Source: Schumannella luteola (GTDB lineage Bacteria > Actinomycetota > Actinomycetes > Actinomycetales > Microbacteriaceae). Taken from it: DNA of 64,000 nt. The stretch spans positions 2,666,001-2,730,000 of the forward strand of contig NZ_JACBZY010000001.1 of the NCBI RefSeq assembly GCF_013408685.1, in the 5' to 3' direction. The notes beneath the pieces are model-generated. The model ran no database searches and had not been told where the DNA came from. It saw only the letters and a list, made by a program, of their open reading frames with translations. Numbering within the stretch: the first letter of the stretch is position 1; each line of letters opens with the position of its first letter. Shown here piece after piece: positions 36,392-46,404 of this stretch. The position numbers and the translations under genes were made by a program.

Positions 36392-37484
36392 TGTCTGCGA
36401 ACTCCACCGAGAACCCCCGCTCGCTGCGGGCGATCTGGCGGCGTCTGCCCGTCATCCACCAGCTGCGGCAGAGCGTCGGCCTGCAGCGCGGCATGCTCAT
36501 CACCGGCCTGGTCATCACGGGCATCTTCGTGCTCGTCGCGATCTTCGCGCCGCTGCTCGCGCCCTACGGCTACGGCCAGCTGCGCGACGACTCCGGCCGT
36601 TTCGCGCCGCAACAGCCCCCGGGCCCCGCCCACCTGCTCGGCACCACCGTCGGCGGCTACGACGTGCTGTCGCGCGTGATCTGGGGCTCGCAGACCGCGT
36701 TCCTGGTGATCGTGTTCGCCGTGCTGCTGTCGATCTTCGCCGGCATCCTGCTCGGCCTCGTCTCCGGCTACCTCGGCGGCTGGGTCGACCGCGTGCTGGT
36801 CGTGATCGCGGATGCGGTCTACGCCTTCCCGACGCTGCTGCTCGCGATCGTCACGGCGATCGTCATCACGGGCGGCGAGTCCGACCTGCTGGGCGGCATC
36901 CTGGCGGCGGCGATCTCGATCACGGTGGTGTTCATCCCGCAGTACTTCCGGGTGATCCGCGCCGAGGCGGTGCGGGTGAAGTCGGAGGCCTTCGTCGAGA
37001 GCGCCAAGGTGATCGGGGCGAAGGCGCCGCGCGTCATGTTCCGCCACGTGCTGCGCAACTCGACCCGCACGCTGCCGCTGATCTTCACGCTGAACAGCTC
37101 CGAGGCGATCCTGACCCTCGCCGGTCTCGGCTTCCTCGGCTTCGGCATCGAGCCGACGAAGGCGGCGGAGTGGGGCTACGACCTCAACAAGTCGCTGTCG
37201 GATGTGACGGCCGGCATCTGGTGGACGAGCGTCTTCCCGGGTCTGGCGATCGTGCTCGTCGTGCTCGGCATCACGCTGATCGGCGAGAGCCTCAACGACC
37301 TCGCCGACCCGCGCCTGCGTGCCCGGCGTCGACGTCGCGGCGCGACCGCGGCGGATGCGGCGGCATCCGCGCCGCTCGGCTCGCCGGCGGCCGCGACCGA
37401 TGCGGTGGGCGTGACGAGCGCCGTCGAGACGGCGCCGGCATCCTCGACCGCGACGACCGGCAGCGACGACCAGGAGGCGGGCCG

Positions 37485-37488
<4 letters not shown>
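36391..37488 (+). CDS. ABC importer permease, DppC type
   Basis: 365 residues. N-terminal OppC-like segment with the first helix (LITGLVITGIFVLVAIFAPLLAP), then the permease core with HLLGTTVGGYDVLSRVIWGSQTAF, typical of DppC, and EAA loop VESAKVIGAKAPRVMFRHVLRNS. A ~50-residue Ala/Thr/Ser tail follows the last helix. ATGA overlap with the ATPase gene. Confidence 0.94.
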
Positions 37489-39147
<1,659 letters not shown>

Positions 39148-39155
<8 letters not shown>

Positions 39156-39333
39156 CCCGGTTCCCACCCCGATCTCGATGCTGTCGGTGAGTGCGGTGCG
39201 TCGCGTGCGCGCCGCATCCACCGCCGTCGAATTCACCGAGGGAGAGGCCCGCGAGGCAGTGTCTGGCGTCGTCGGGTCTCGGTGCGCCGGGGCGAACCCG
39301 GATGCCGCTCCCGGTCGGAGCGTGACAGCATGA
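39148..39333 (+). CDS. Possible small frame bridging the two ATPase genes
   Basis: 61 codons overlapping the previous stop by eight bases and the next start by four (ATGA). The peptide has no recognisable domain (MPDPVPTPISMLSVSAVRRV at its start). Overlaps at both ends are suggestive, but composition is close to random high-GC sequence; it may be only intergenic. Confidence 0.25.
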
Positions 39334-40199
39334 GTGCGACGGCGCCGACGGCATCCGGCGTCCGGAAGGGGATCGGCGTGCGCACCACCATCGACCACAC
39401 CGGACCGGTCGTGGTCGCCGACGATCTGACGGTCGCCTACACGACACGCCCCGGAGCGACGCCCGCCGTCGACGGGGTGACTCTGCAGGTGCCCGCCGGC
39501 GGCATCCTCGGTGTGGTCGGCGAGGCGGGCTCGGGCAAGAGCACGCTCGCGGCCGCGATCGCCGGACGCCTGCGTCGCGGCACTGGACCCGGCCCGGTCA
39601 TCGTCGGAGGCTCGCTGACGGTGCTCGGCCACCAGGTGCGCGACCACGGACGCCGCGTCCGCGAGGTCATGGCGCTCGAGGTCGGCTATCTGCCGCAGGA
39701 TGCCGAGTCGTCGCTGACGGCGCATCTGACGATCGCCGAGAACGTCGCCGAGCCGATCTACGACCGCGATCGCCGCTTCGACCGGCTCGAGGCCGGCGGC
39801 CACGTCGCCGCGCTCATCGACGCCGTGCGACTGCCGCTCACCGTCATGGAGCGCTTCCCGCATGAGCTCAGTCGCGGCCAGCGACAGCGCGTCGCCCTCG
39901 CGAAGGCCCTCGTGCTCGAGCCGCGGCTGCTCGTCGCCGACGAGCCGACGATGGGCGTCGACGTGCTCGTGCGTGGGCACATCCTCGGCGTGCTCGCCGA
40001 TCTGCAGCGCGAGCGCGCGTTCTCAGCCGTGGTCATCGGCCACGACCTGCGCGAGCTGCGCTCGATCACCGACCGCGTCGCCGTCATGCACGCCGGCGCG
40101 ATCGTCGGCATCGGCCAGATGGAGCAGGTTCTCGCCGAGCCGACTCACGACTACGTCGAGGCGCTCGCCTCGCTCTACCCGCGTCACGCGCGGCTCTGA
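39330..40199 (+). CDS. Additional ABC ATPase, peptide/nickel type
   Basis: 289 residues, one ATPase domain: Walker A GEAGSGKST near 66, Q-loop VGYLPQDAESSLTAHLTI, signature LSRGQRQR (Gly replaced by Arg), Walker B LLVADEPTMGVD. A third ATPase beside a fused DppDF is redundant for one importer; it may serve another permease pair or be a relic. Start ATG 39330 (MSATAPTASG). Confidence 0.85.
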   Translation: MSATAPTASGVRKGIGVRTTIDHTGPVVVADDLTVAYTTRPGATPAVDGVTLQVPAGGILGVVGEAGSGKSTLAAAIAGRLRRGTGPGPVIVGGSLTVLGHQVRDHGRRVREVMALEVGYLPQDAESSLTAHLTIAENVAEPIYDRDRRFDRLEAGGHVAALIDAVRLPLTVMERFPHELSRGQRQRVALAKALVLEPRLLVADEPTMGVDVLVRGHILGVLADLQRERAFSAVVIGHDLRELRSITDRVAVMHAGAIVGIGQMEQVLAEPTHDYVEALASLYPRHARL

Positions 40200-40266
40200 C
40201 CCGCGACGCGGGCCTGTGCACCCGCTCGACCCGACACATCCCGACCGCACCGGAGGTGCTTCTGCT

Positions 40267-41355
40267 GTGAGCGCGACGATCCTGGTCGGCGGATACGGCC
40301 CCGACATGGACGGCACGGGTGAGGGGATCATCCGGCTCCGTCTCGATGACGAGGGATCGCTGGAATCCGACGGGCTCGTCGCCGCCCTCCCGTCGCCCTC
40401 CTGGCTCGCCGTCGACGGCGAGCGGCTCTACGCCGCCCTCGAAGGAGATGCCGAGCTGTCGACTCTCGCCCTCGCCGCCGACGCCGCCCGGCTGAGCGGC
40501 TGGGACCAGCAGGTCGAGGTCGGCGCGGGGATCGTCGAGGTCGAACGCGCCGAGACCGCGGGCGAAGCCGTCTGCCACGTCGCGCTGGGTTCCGGCGTCG
40601 CGTACACGAGCGGCTACGCCAGTGGATCGGTGTCCCGCCACCGGCTTCGCGACGGCGTCGCCGCGCATCTCGACCTCGAACTCGTGCTGCAGTCCGTCGG
40701 CGGGCGGCCCCGTCCGGAGCAGGACGCACCGCACGCTCACTGCACGCTCGTCTGGAGCGACTCGGTCATCCTCGTCGCCGACCTCGGCTCCGACCGCGTC
40801 GTGCTGATCCGACCCGACGAGACCGAGGAGTGGACCTCGCTCGAGTTCCCGCCCGGCACGGGTCCGCGCGATCTGCTGCGGCTCGATGACGACACCGTCC
40901 TCGTGCTGGGGGAGCTCGACAGCACCGTGCACCGACTGCGGGTCTCGTCCGACCTCGAGCTCGAGCTGCTCGAGAGCGTCGCGCTCCCCGGCGCTGTCGA
41001 CGGAGACCACGCCGCTGCCCTGGCACTGCACGAGCCGAGCGGGATCGTGCACATCGGGCTGCGGGGCAGCGACCGGATCGCCCGGGTTCACCTCGCGCCC
41101 GCGAGCGTTCCGAGCGCCGCCCGGCTCACCGCCCGCGATGCGGTCGACGGCGTCGGCAGCTGGCCGCGTCACGTCCTCGTGGTCGATGATGTGCTGCTCG
41201 TCGCGGAGCAGCTCTCGAACGCGGTGAGCGCGTATCGACTCGATCCCGCGGGCGTCGCCGCACCGCATCCGCTCGGGTCCGTGGCGGTGCCGTCGCCGAC
41301 GCATCTGGTGCGCGTCGACGACACGCCGTGGGCCTCCGTCGCGACGCGCCGGTGA
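40267..41355 (+). CDS. Lactonase-family seven-bladed beta-propeller protein
   Basis: 362 residues. The start VSATILVGGYGPDMDGTGEGI and the repeated blades (SPSWLAVDGERLYAALEG, PHAHCTLVWSDSVILVADLGSDRV, SWPRHVLVVDDVLLVAEQLSN) match the 6-phosphogluconolactonase/YbhE lactonase family. The conserved PHAH and PRH residues expected near the active site are present. The substrate may be 6-phosphogluconolactone or another lactone. GTG start preceded by GGAGG. Located after the ABC importer but with its own ribosome site. Confidence 0.85.
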   Translation: MSATILVGGYGPDMDGTGEGIIRLRLDDEGSLESDGLVAALPSPSWLAVDGERLYAALEGDAELSTLALAADAARLSGWDQQVEVGAGIVEVERAETAGEAVCHVALGSGVAYTSGYASGSVSRHRLRDGVAAHLDLELVLQSVGGRPRPEQDAPHAHCTLVWSDSVILVADLGSDRVVLIRPDETEEWTSLEFPPGTGPRDLLRLDDDTVLVLGELDSTVHRLRVSSDLELELLESVALPGAVDGDHAAALALHEPSGIVHIGLRGSDRIARVHLAPASVPSAARLTARDAVDGVGSWPRHVLVVDDVLLVAEQLSNAVSAYRLDPAGVAAPHPLGSVAVPSPTHLVRVDDTPWASVATRR

Positions 41356-41390
41356 GCCCGCGCGCGGTCAGAGGCGCCTCGAAATCCTGG

Positions 41391-41396
41391 TAGGCT
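41391..41396 (+). promoter_or_regulatory. -10 box (TAGGCT) of tRNA-Asn
   Basis: TAGGCT 22 bases before the mature tRNA 5' end, in an otherwise gene-free gap. Confidence 0.5.
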
Positions 41397-41418
41397 GATC
41401 CGGCTGTCAAGGCAGCGA

Positions 41419-41494
41419 TCCTCCATAGCTCAATTGGCAGAGCAATCGGCTGTTAACCGATAGGTTTCTGGTTCGAGTCCAGATGGGGGAGCCA
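41419..41494 (+). tRNA. tRNA-Asn (anticodon GTT), CCA encoded
   Basis: Cloverleaf: acceptor TCCTCCA/TGGGGGA with one G-T pair, anticodon stem ATCGG/CCGAT with loop CTGTTAA, T arm TCTGG/CCAGA with loop TTCGAGT, discriminator G and encoded CCA. The anticodon GTT reads AAY. Confidence 0.96.
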
Positions 41495-41497
41495 TCC

Positions 41498-41523
41498 GAA
41501 GGCCCGGTTCACGCCGGGCCTTC
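41498..41523 (+). terminator. tRNA-Asn terminator hairpin
   Basis: Perfect 10-bp stem GAAGGCCCGG with CCGGGCCTTC and a six-base loop, starting four bases after the CCA. Confidence 0.75.
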
Positions 41524-41661
41524 GTCGTCTGCGGGGCCGCCCTCGGCGCGCATCGCGCTCGCCTCATCCGGGCTTCGCCCGCGATCCTCTCCTCACCGGC
41601 GACCAGCCGCGGGCGCTCCCGCACCGTGACCGCCGCCAGTCCAGAACCGCCGACCCGATCT

Positions 41662-41758
41662 GTCGGAAACTCAGGCGACGGGCGCTGCGGATCGACGGGG
41701 AGCCTCCGGATCCGGGCCTCCGGCGCGCGGCCGCGGCGCGCCTGCCTGAGTTTCCGAC
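41662..41758. repeat. Inverted-repeat element, locus 9 (spacer 67)
   Basis: Arms 41662-41676 and 41744-41758, perfect plus flanking T/A, spacer 67 bases, i.e. 11 longer than the common form. Lies between the tRNA-Asn terminator and the operator of the two-component genes. Confidence 0.95.
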
Positions 41759-41778
41759 AGGGGCCGCGCCGGCGAGAC

Positions 41779-41796
41779 CTACTCCCGGGGGAGTAG
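41779..41796. promoter_or_regulatory. Palindromic operator CTACTCCCGGGGGAGTAG
   Basis: Eight-base half-sites CTACTCCC and GGGAGTAG separated by two bases, 44 bases before the leaderless promoter of the kinase gene. A related copy (15 of 18 identical) precedes the SHOCT gene at 44088-44105. Probably the binding site of the adjacent NarL-type regulator. Confidence 0.65.
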
Positions 41797-41839
41797 CCGC
41801 GGTCTCCCGCACGCCGACGGCGGCCGGTCGGCGCCCGCG

Positions 41840-41845
41840 TAGCAT
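41840..41845 (+). promoter_or_regulatory. Leaderless -10 box (TAGCAT) for the second histidine kinase
   Basis: TAGCAT, six bases (CGAGCC), then ATG 41852. Confidence 0.55.
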
Positions 41846-41851
41846 CGAGCC

Positions 41852-43174
41852 ATGCCGCGCGGGGAGCACTGGGACGTCGACGGCCCGCAGTGGCGGATGT
41901 CCCGCCGGTTCACGCTCTGGGCGCCCGTGGTCATCAGCTTCATCGCGCAGGTTCCCGCGTCGATCGGGATCAGCCGCTACCTCCAGCTGTCGCCGTTGCT
42001 CACGCTCGCGACGATCGGCCTGGCCCTCGTCGGCCCCCTCGCGCTGATCTTCGCGCGTCGATTCCCCGGCCCGGTCGTCGCGATCGTCTCGGTCGCCGCG
42101 GCCGCCGATCTGTTCACCGACGTGCGCTTCGGCCCGCCGTACGTCTCGCTCGCCTTCGCGCTGCTCAGCGCGCTCGTGCGCGGTGCCCGCATCTGGGCCT
42201 TCGTCTCGATCGCGGTCTGCTGGGTCGCGACCATCACGCTGAGCATCGTCGTCGGCTATCGCTGGGAGCCCGCGCGCATCGCCGCGGTCACGATCGGCAT
42301 CCTCATCGTCGTCGGCGTGGGCGAGGCGATGCGCGGCCGACGCGAACGGTTCCGCGCCATCCGCAGCCGTCGCCGCCAGCTGCAGCACGACGCACTGCAG
42401 GCGGAGCGCGTGCGCATCGCCCGCGAGCTGCACGACGTGCTCGCGCACTCGCTCAGCTCGATCAACGTGCAGGCGGGAGTCGGCCTGCACCTGCTGAAGA
42501 GCCGGCCCGAGCAGGCGGAGTCGTCACTGCTCGCGATCAAGGAGACGAGCAAGCAGGCGCTCGACGAGGTGCGTGCGGTGCTCGGCGTCCTGCGCTCGGA
42601 CGACGGCGGGGATGCCCCGCTCGTGCCCACTGCGGATCTCACCCGCCTCGACGCGCTCGTCGACGACGCCCGGCGCGGCGGACTCGAGGTCGCGCTGCGC
42701 GCGCCCGGGGCCGCGGAGCTCGCGGCCATCCCGCAGTCGACCCAGGCGGCGATCTACCGCATCGCCCAGGAGGCCCTGACGAACGTGCGTCGGCACTCGG
42801 GCGCTGCGCACGTGCGGATCGAGCTCGCCGTCACCGCGCCGGGTCAGGGTGACGCCGCTCCGGCGGGCACGACGACTGCATCGGGGCCGGACGCGGCGTC
42901 GGCGGATAGCGCGCTGCACGCGGTCGTGCTCACGGTCGCCGACGACGGGCGCGGGCGCGGGGGCGCCCCCGAAGGTCGGGGGATCCTCGGCATGCGCGAA
43001 CGTGCTGAGCTGCTCGGCGGCGAGCTGCGCACCCGGGACGGCGACCCCGGCTTCCACATCGAGGCCCGCATCCCGCTTCCGCAGACCGTGGAGACGGCGG
43101 GCGCCCCACCGGCGTCCGGCGAGGGCCGCGCTGCCGGGGCCGGCCCGCTCTTCGCCCCGACGGAGGAACCATGA
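41852..43174 (+). CDS. Sensor histidine kinase, NarL/HisKA_3 type
   Basis: 440 residues. Four to five transmembrane helices in the first ~150 residues with short loops. Phospho-acceptor helix RIARELHDVLAHSLSSINVQ with His194; N box IYRIAQEALTNVRRHSG near 303; a Ser/Ala/Thr insertion; G box GRGILGMRERAELLGGEL. ATGA overlap with its response regulator. The operator upstream suggests autoregulation. The signal is unknown. Confidence 0.93.
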   Translation: MPRGEHWDVDGPQWRMSRRFTLWAPVVISFIAQVPASIGISRYLQLSPLLTLATIGLALVGPLALIFARRFPGPVVAIVSVAAAADLFTDVRFGPPYVSLAFALLSALVRGARIWAFVSIAVCWVATITLSIVVGYRWEPARIAAVTIGILIVVGVGEAMRGRRERFRAIRSRRRQLQHDALQAERVRIARELHDVLAHSLSSINVQAGVGLHLLKSRPEQAESSLLAIKETSKQALDEVRAVLGVLRSDDGGDAPLVPTADLTRLDALVDDARRGGLEVALRAPGAAELAAIPQSTQAAIYRIAQEALTNVRRHSGAAHVRIELAVTAPGQGDAAPAGTTTASGPDAASADSALHAVVLTVADDGRGRGGAPEGRGILGMRERAELLGGELRTRDGDPGFHIEARIPLPQTVETAGAPPASGEGRAAGAGPLFAPTEEP

Positions 43175-43836
43175 TCCGCATCGTCCTCGCCGACGACCAG
43201 CACCTCATCCGCGCCGGCTTCCGCAGCCTGCTCGACGCCGAGCCCGACCTCGAGGTGGTCGGCGAGGCGGCGACGGGCCGTGACGCCGTCGATGTCGTCG
43301 CGCGCACCCGCCCCGACGTCGTGCTCATGGACATCCGCATGCCCGACGGGGACGGGCTCTGGGCCACCGAGCAGCTCGTGGCACGTCCCGAGCTCGCGGG
43401 TACCCGCATCGTCATCGTCACCACCTTCGAGCTCGACGAGTACGTCGCGCGGGCGATCAAGGCCGGCGCCTCGGGGTTCCTCGTCAAGGACACCGAGCCG
43501 GTCGAGCTCATCCGCGCCGTGCACGTCGTCGCCGAGGGGGATGCGCTGCTGAGCCCGCGCGTCACCCGCCGCCTTCTCGAGCAGGTCGCCGACGCACTCG
43601 GCGGCCCCCTCGACGACGCGCGTCTCGCTCCGCTGACCGACCGCGAGCGCGAGGTGCTCGGACTGGTCGGACAGGGGCTGACCAACGAGGAGATCGGGCG
43701 CGCCCTGTTCCTCAGCCCGCTGACCGCGAAGACGCACGTCTCGCGCATCATGTCGAAGCTGCTCGCCCGCGACCGGGTGCAGCTCGTGGTGATCGCCTAC
43801 GAGACCGGCCTCGTGCGCGCCGGTCGCCCCGACTGA
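43171..43836 (+). CDS. NarL/FixJ-family response regulator
   Basis: 221 residues: receiver (IVLADDQHLIRAGFRSLLDA) with phospho-acceptor Asp54 in VVLMDIRMPDGDG, then LuxR helix-turn-helix (LTDREREVLGLVGQGLTNEEIG, LTAKTHVSRIMSKLLARDR). Partner of the preceding kinase. Likely targets are its own promoter and the SHOCT gene, both carrying the CTACTCCC/GGGAGTAG site. Confidence 0.94.
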   Translation: MIRIVLADDQHLIRAGFRSLLDAEPDLEVVGEAATGRDAVDVVARTRPDVVLMDIRMPDGDGLWATEQLVARPELAGTRIVIVTTFELDEYVARAIKAGASGFLVKDTEPVELIRAVHVVAEGDALLSPRVTRRLLEQVADALGGPLDDARLAPLTDREREVLGLVGQGLTNEEIGRALFLSPLTAKTHVSRIMSKLLARDRVQLVVIAYETGLVRAGRPD

Positions 43837-43920
43837 GTATCCCTCCTCGCCGCTCGCCTCCTCGCCGACGATCCTTCGAAACCGCACGCTTCCGCTCATA
43901 GCCGCGCGGCGGGTCCGCCT

Positions 43921-43995
43921 GTCGGAAACTCAGGCGGAGCCACTTCGATGCAGCGCTCGACCGCGGCGGAGACCTGCGCTGCCTGAGTTTCCGAC
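43921..43995. repeat. Inverted-repeat element, locus 10 (spacer 45)
   Basis: Arms 43921-43935 and 43981-43995, perfect plus flanking T/A, spacer 45 bases. The 43837-44196 gap holds this element and the SHOCT-gene operator; no gene is seen. Confidence 0.95.
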
Positions 43996-44087
43996 AGGCT
44001 CCGGGCCGTTGTCGCGGTGCCGGAGCAGGGAGGACGGGCGTCGCGCGTGCGGCGGCGCTTCAGCAGGAGCACGGCGCCGGGGCGAGC

Positions 44088-44105
44088 TTGCTCTCGGGGG
44101 AGTAG
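44088..44105. promoter_or_regulatory. Second copy of the two-component operator
   Basis: TTGCTCTCGGGGGAGTAG matches the palindrome at 41779-41796 at 15 of 18 positions; the right half-site GGGAGTAG is identical. It lies about 90 bases before the SHOCT gene. Confidence 0.55.
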
Positions 44106-44196
44106 TGACGCGCTCCCCGCGGCGGATTCCCTGAGGACGCGCGATCAGGAGAGTGGAGTCACCCCGGAGAACCGGGCCTCACGACAAGGGGACACC

Positions 44197-44526
44197 ATGA
44201 TCACCGCAGCAGCTCTCACCGCCGTCGCCGCCCACCCGCACTGGGTCGGCGGGGGCGCGCCGTGGCTGTTCTTCCTCATCCCGCTCTTCTGGATCGGCGT
44301 CTTCGCGCTGATCTTCGCGCTCGTCGGACGCCGCTGGCGCCGGGCCCGCTGGGCGGGTGGGTACGGCCCGCACGCCTACTGGGCGGTGAACGCCGACGGT
44401 GCGCGCAGCGCCGAGGCCGTTCTCGCCGACCGCTTCGCGAACGGCGACATCGAGGAGCAGGAGTACCGCGCGCGCCTCGAGGTGCTGCGGGCGAACCAGC
44501 AGCCGCCGATGCCGCCGCGCGGCTGA
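44197..44526 (+). CDS. SHOCT-domain membrane protein
   Basis: 109 residues: one hydrophobic segment (WLFFLIPLFWIGVFALIFAL), a basic loop, and a C-terminal SHOCT motif AEAVLADRFANGDIEEQEYRARLEVL. SHOCT units are short oligomerisation modules often tied to membrane anchors. The operator upstream matches that of the two-component genes just before it, so this is the probable regulated output. ATG with AAGGGGACACC upstream. Confidence 0.85.
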   Translation: MITAAALTAVAAHPHWVGGGAPWLFFLIPLFWIGVFALIFALVGRRWRRARWAGGYGPHAYWAVNADGARSAEAVLADRFANGDIEEQEYRARLEVLRANQQPPMPPRG

Positions 44527-44630
44527 TCCGGCATCATCCCGGTACCTGAGCCCGGGGCCTCGTCTCTCGTCAGGCGGAGCCTCGGGCATCGTCGTGAGCA
44601 CCCCTCGTTCCCGCCGACCGCGCCGACCGC

Positions 44631-44636
44631 TACCCT
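44631..44636 (+). promoter_or_regulatory. Leaderless -10 box (TACCCT)
   Basis: TACCCT, six bases (CAGACC), then GTG 44643. Confidence 0.5.
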
Positions 44637-44642
44637 CAGACC

Positions 44643-45548
44643 GTGCTCGTGTCCGTACAGTTCGGCCCCTCGACGGTCTCGCCCGTGCTGGCGGTCGTGC
44701 TGATCGCCCTCGCGGTCGCGGTCGTCGTGCTGCTCGTGCTCTGGCTCGTCGCCCGCACCGCGGCGCGTCGTCACCGCCTCGAGGCGCAGCGGGCGCGCGC
44801 CGATCGTGTGGAGTTCGAGCTGACGCTCGCCGAGCAGACCGACCGGCTGCGCATCGCCGGCGAACTGGACGACCTCGCCGCGGCCGCGCTGACCGACGTG
44901 ATCGCTGCGGCCGACCGGATCCGGCGCATCGCGGGAACCGACACGGGTTCGACGGTGAGAGCGGCGGATGCGCTGGTCGACTCCGCGCGGCGTGCCCTCG
45001 CGGATCTCCGCCGCGGCTCGACACTCGCCCGCGACGGTGCCGCCGACGCCGCCGAGCTCGGAGCGACCCCCGGCCTGGCGGATCTCGATCGCCTGGTGGA
45101 GGCGTTGGCGGGCAGCGGGCTGACCGCGACCCTCGCCTCGACGGGCGAGCCCTTCTCACTCACACCGGCGGCCGACCTCGCGCTGCTGCGCATCGTGCAG
45201 CAGGCGCTCGAGAACGCGGCGACGCACGGCGGGGCCGGAACGACCGCGACGGTGACCGTGCGCTGGTCGGCCGATGGGCTGCAGCTCCAGATCGATGACG
45301 ACGGCGAACGCGCTGCAGCTCTGCGCGACGGACGCGATCCGCACGCTCCGGCCGACTACACGGCCGACGACGATCGTGCGGCGCTGACCGACACCCCCTG
45401 GGGCCGGGGCATCACCGAGATGCGCGAGCGCAGCGAGCTGTTCGGCGGCGTCTTCACGGCCCAGCGTACGCCGGGCGTCGGATTCACTGTGTCGGCGGCC
45501 TTCCCCGATCTGCGCCACCACAACGGCGTCCACGGCGTCCCGCTCTAG
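44643..45548 (+). CDS. Histidine-kinase-like protein lacking the phospho-acceptor His
   Basis: 301 residues: one N-terminal transmembrane helix (VLAVVLIALAVAVVVLLVLWLV), a dimerisation helix, and an ATPase domain with N box LRIVQQALENAATHGG near 186 and G box GRGITEMRERSELFGGVF. Where relatives have RIARELHDxxAHSL this protein reads RIAGELDDLAAAALTDV, with Asp76 in place of His. It has no adjacent regulator gene of its own, so it may be a modulator or ATP-binding scaffold for another system, possibly the pair just upstream. Confidence 0.85.
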   Translation: MLVSVQFGPSTVSPVLAVVLIALAVAVVVLLVLWLVARTAARRHRLEAQRARADRVEFELTLAEQTDRLRIAGELDDLAAAALTDVIAAADRIRRIAGTDTGSTVRAADALVDSARRALADLRRGSTLARDGAADAAELGATPGLADLDRLVEALAGSGLTATLASTGEPFSLTPAADLALLRIVQQALENAATHGGAGTTATVTVRWSADGLQLQIDDDGERAAALRDGRDPHAPADYTADDDRAALTDTPWGRGITEMRERSELFGGVFTAQRTPGVGFTVSAAFPDLRHHNGVHGVPL

Positions 45549-45596
45549 ACGCTCCCGCCTCGACGGAGACCGTTCATGCCGCGGCCCGCGGCGCGT

Positions 45597-45682
45597 GTCG
45601 GAAACTCAGGCAGCTCCGTGCGGGCCCGGCGCCACGGCGTGACCTCGGCGGCCGATCAGCCGGCTCCGCCTGAGTTTCCGAC
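45597..45682. repeat. Inverted-repeat element, locus 11 (spacer 56)
   Basis: Arms 45597-45611 and 45668-45682, perfect plus flanking T/A, spacer 56 bases, between the convergent kinase-like and def genes. It is the last copy found in the window. Confidence 0.95.
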
Positions 45683-45795
45683 AGCGAACCCGCGTCAGCG
45701 AGTGCCGCTGACCAGCGCGCCGACGCGGGTGCGCCGACGCCGGCCGGCCGGCAGTCGGGCGGGCGCGCCCCGGATGCGGCGGGCGAGGCCGCGAG

Positions 45796-46362
45796 TCAGG
45801 CGTCGAGCTCGTCGACGCCCGGCAGCCACGACTCGCCGGCAGCGCCCCAGCCCTGCTTGCGGATCGCCTTCTGGGCGCGGCGCGAGAACGGCAGCTGAAG
45901 CCGATCGACGTAGAGCACCCCGTCGAGGTGGTCGTACTCGTGCTGGAAGATGCGGGCGAGCCAGCCGGTCGCCTCGATCTCGTAGTCGTTGCCGCCGACA
46001 TCCGTCGCCCGCAGCAGCGCGCGCTGCGAGCGCAGCAGCGGGAAGCGCTCGCCCGGCACCGAGAGGCATCCCTCGGCGTCCCCGTCCTCATCGGGCTCGC
46101 CCGTCGGCCCGGGCGAGATGAACAGCGTCGGGTTGATGGCAGTGCCCCGGTGACGGTGGCCTTCCTCGTCCGTCCAGTCGTAGACGAAGAGCCGCAGCGG
46201 AACCCCGACCTGAGGCCCCGCGAGTCCGACGCCGGGGGCGGCGGTCATGGTGTCGTACATGTCGGCGACAAGGGTGCGGATGCGGTCGTCGATCGCGCCG
46301 ACCTCCTCGGCCCGGGTGTGGAGCACGGGTTCTCCCGTGATGGAGATGGGGAGAACGGCCAT
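45796..46362 (-). CDS. def: Peptide deformylase
   Basis: 188 residues. Removes the N-formyl group from nascent proteins. The three family motifs are present: GVGLAGPQVGVPLR near 44-57, EGCLSVPG near 98 with the metal-binding Cys, and QHEYDHLDG near 141 with the two His and the catalytic Glu. Start ATG 46362 (MAVLPISITGEPVL); the upstream open frame overlaps the divergent transporter gene and is a shadow. Confidence 0.96.
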   Translation of the reverse strand: MAVLPISITGEPVLHTRAEEVGAIDDRIRTLVADMYDTMTAAPGVGLAGPQVGVPLRLFVYDWTDEEGHRHRGTAINPTLFISPGPTGEPDEDGDAEGCLSVPGERFPLLRSQRALLRATDVGGNDYEIEATGWLARIFQHEYDHLDGVLYVDRLQLPFSRRAQKAIRKQGWGAAGESWLPGVDELDA

Positions 46363-46391
46363 GCCGTCCAGGTTATCGGGGGATGCGCGGG

Positions 46392-46397
46392 TAGGGT
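46392..46397 (+). promoter_or_regulatory. Leaderless -10 box (TAGGGT) for the transporter gene
   Basis: TAGGGT, seven bases, then GTG 46405. Confidence 0.45.
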
Positions 46398-46404
46398 CGC
46401 ACGC

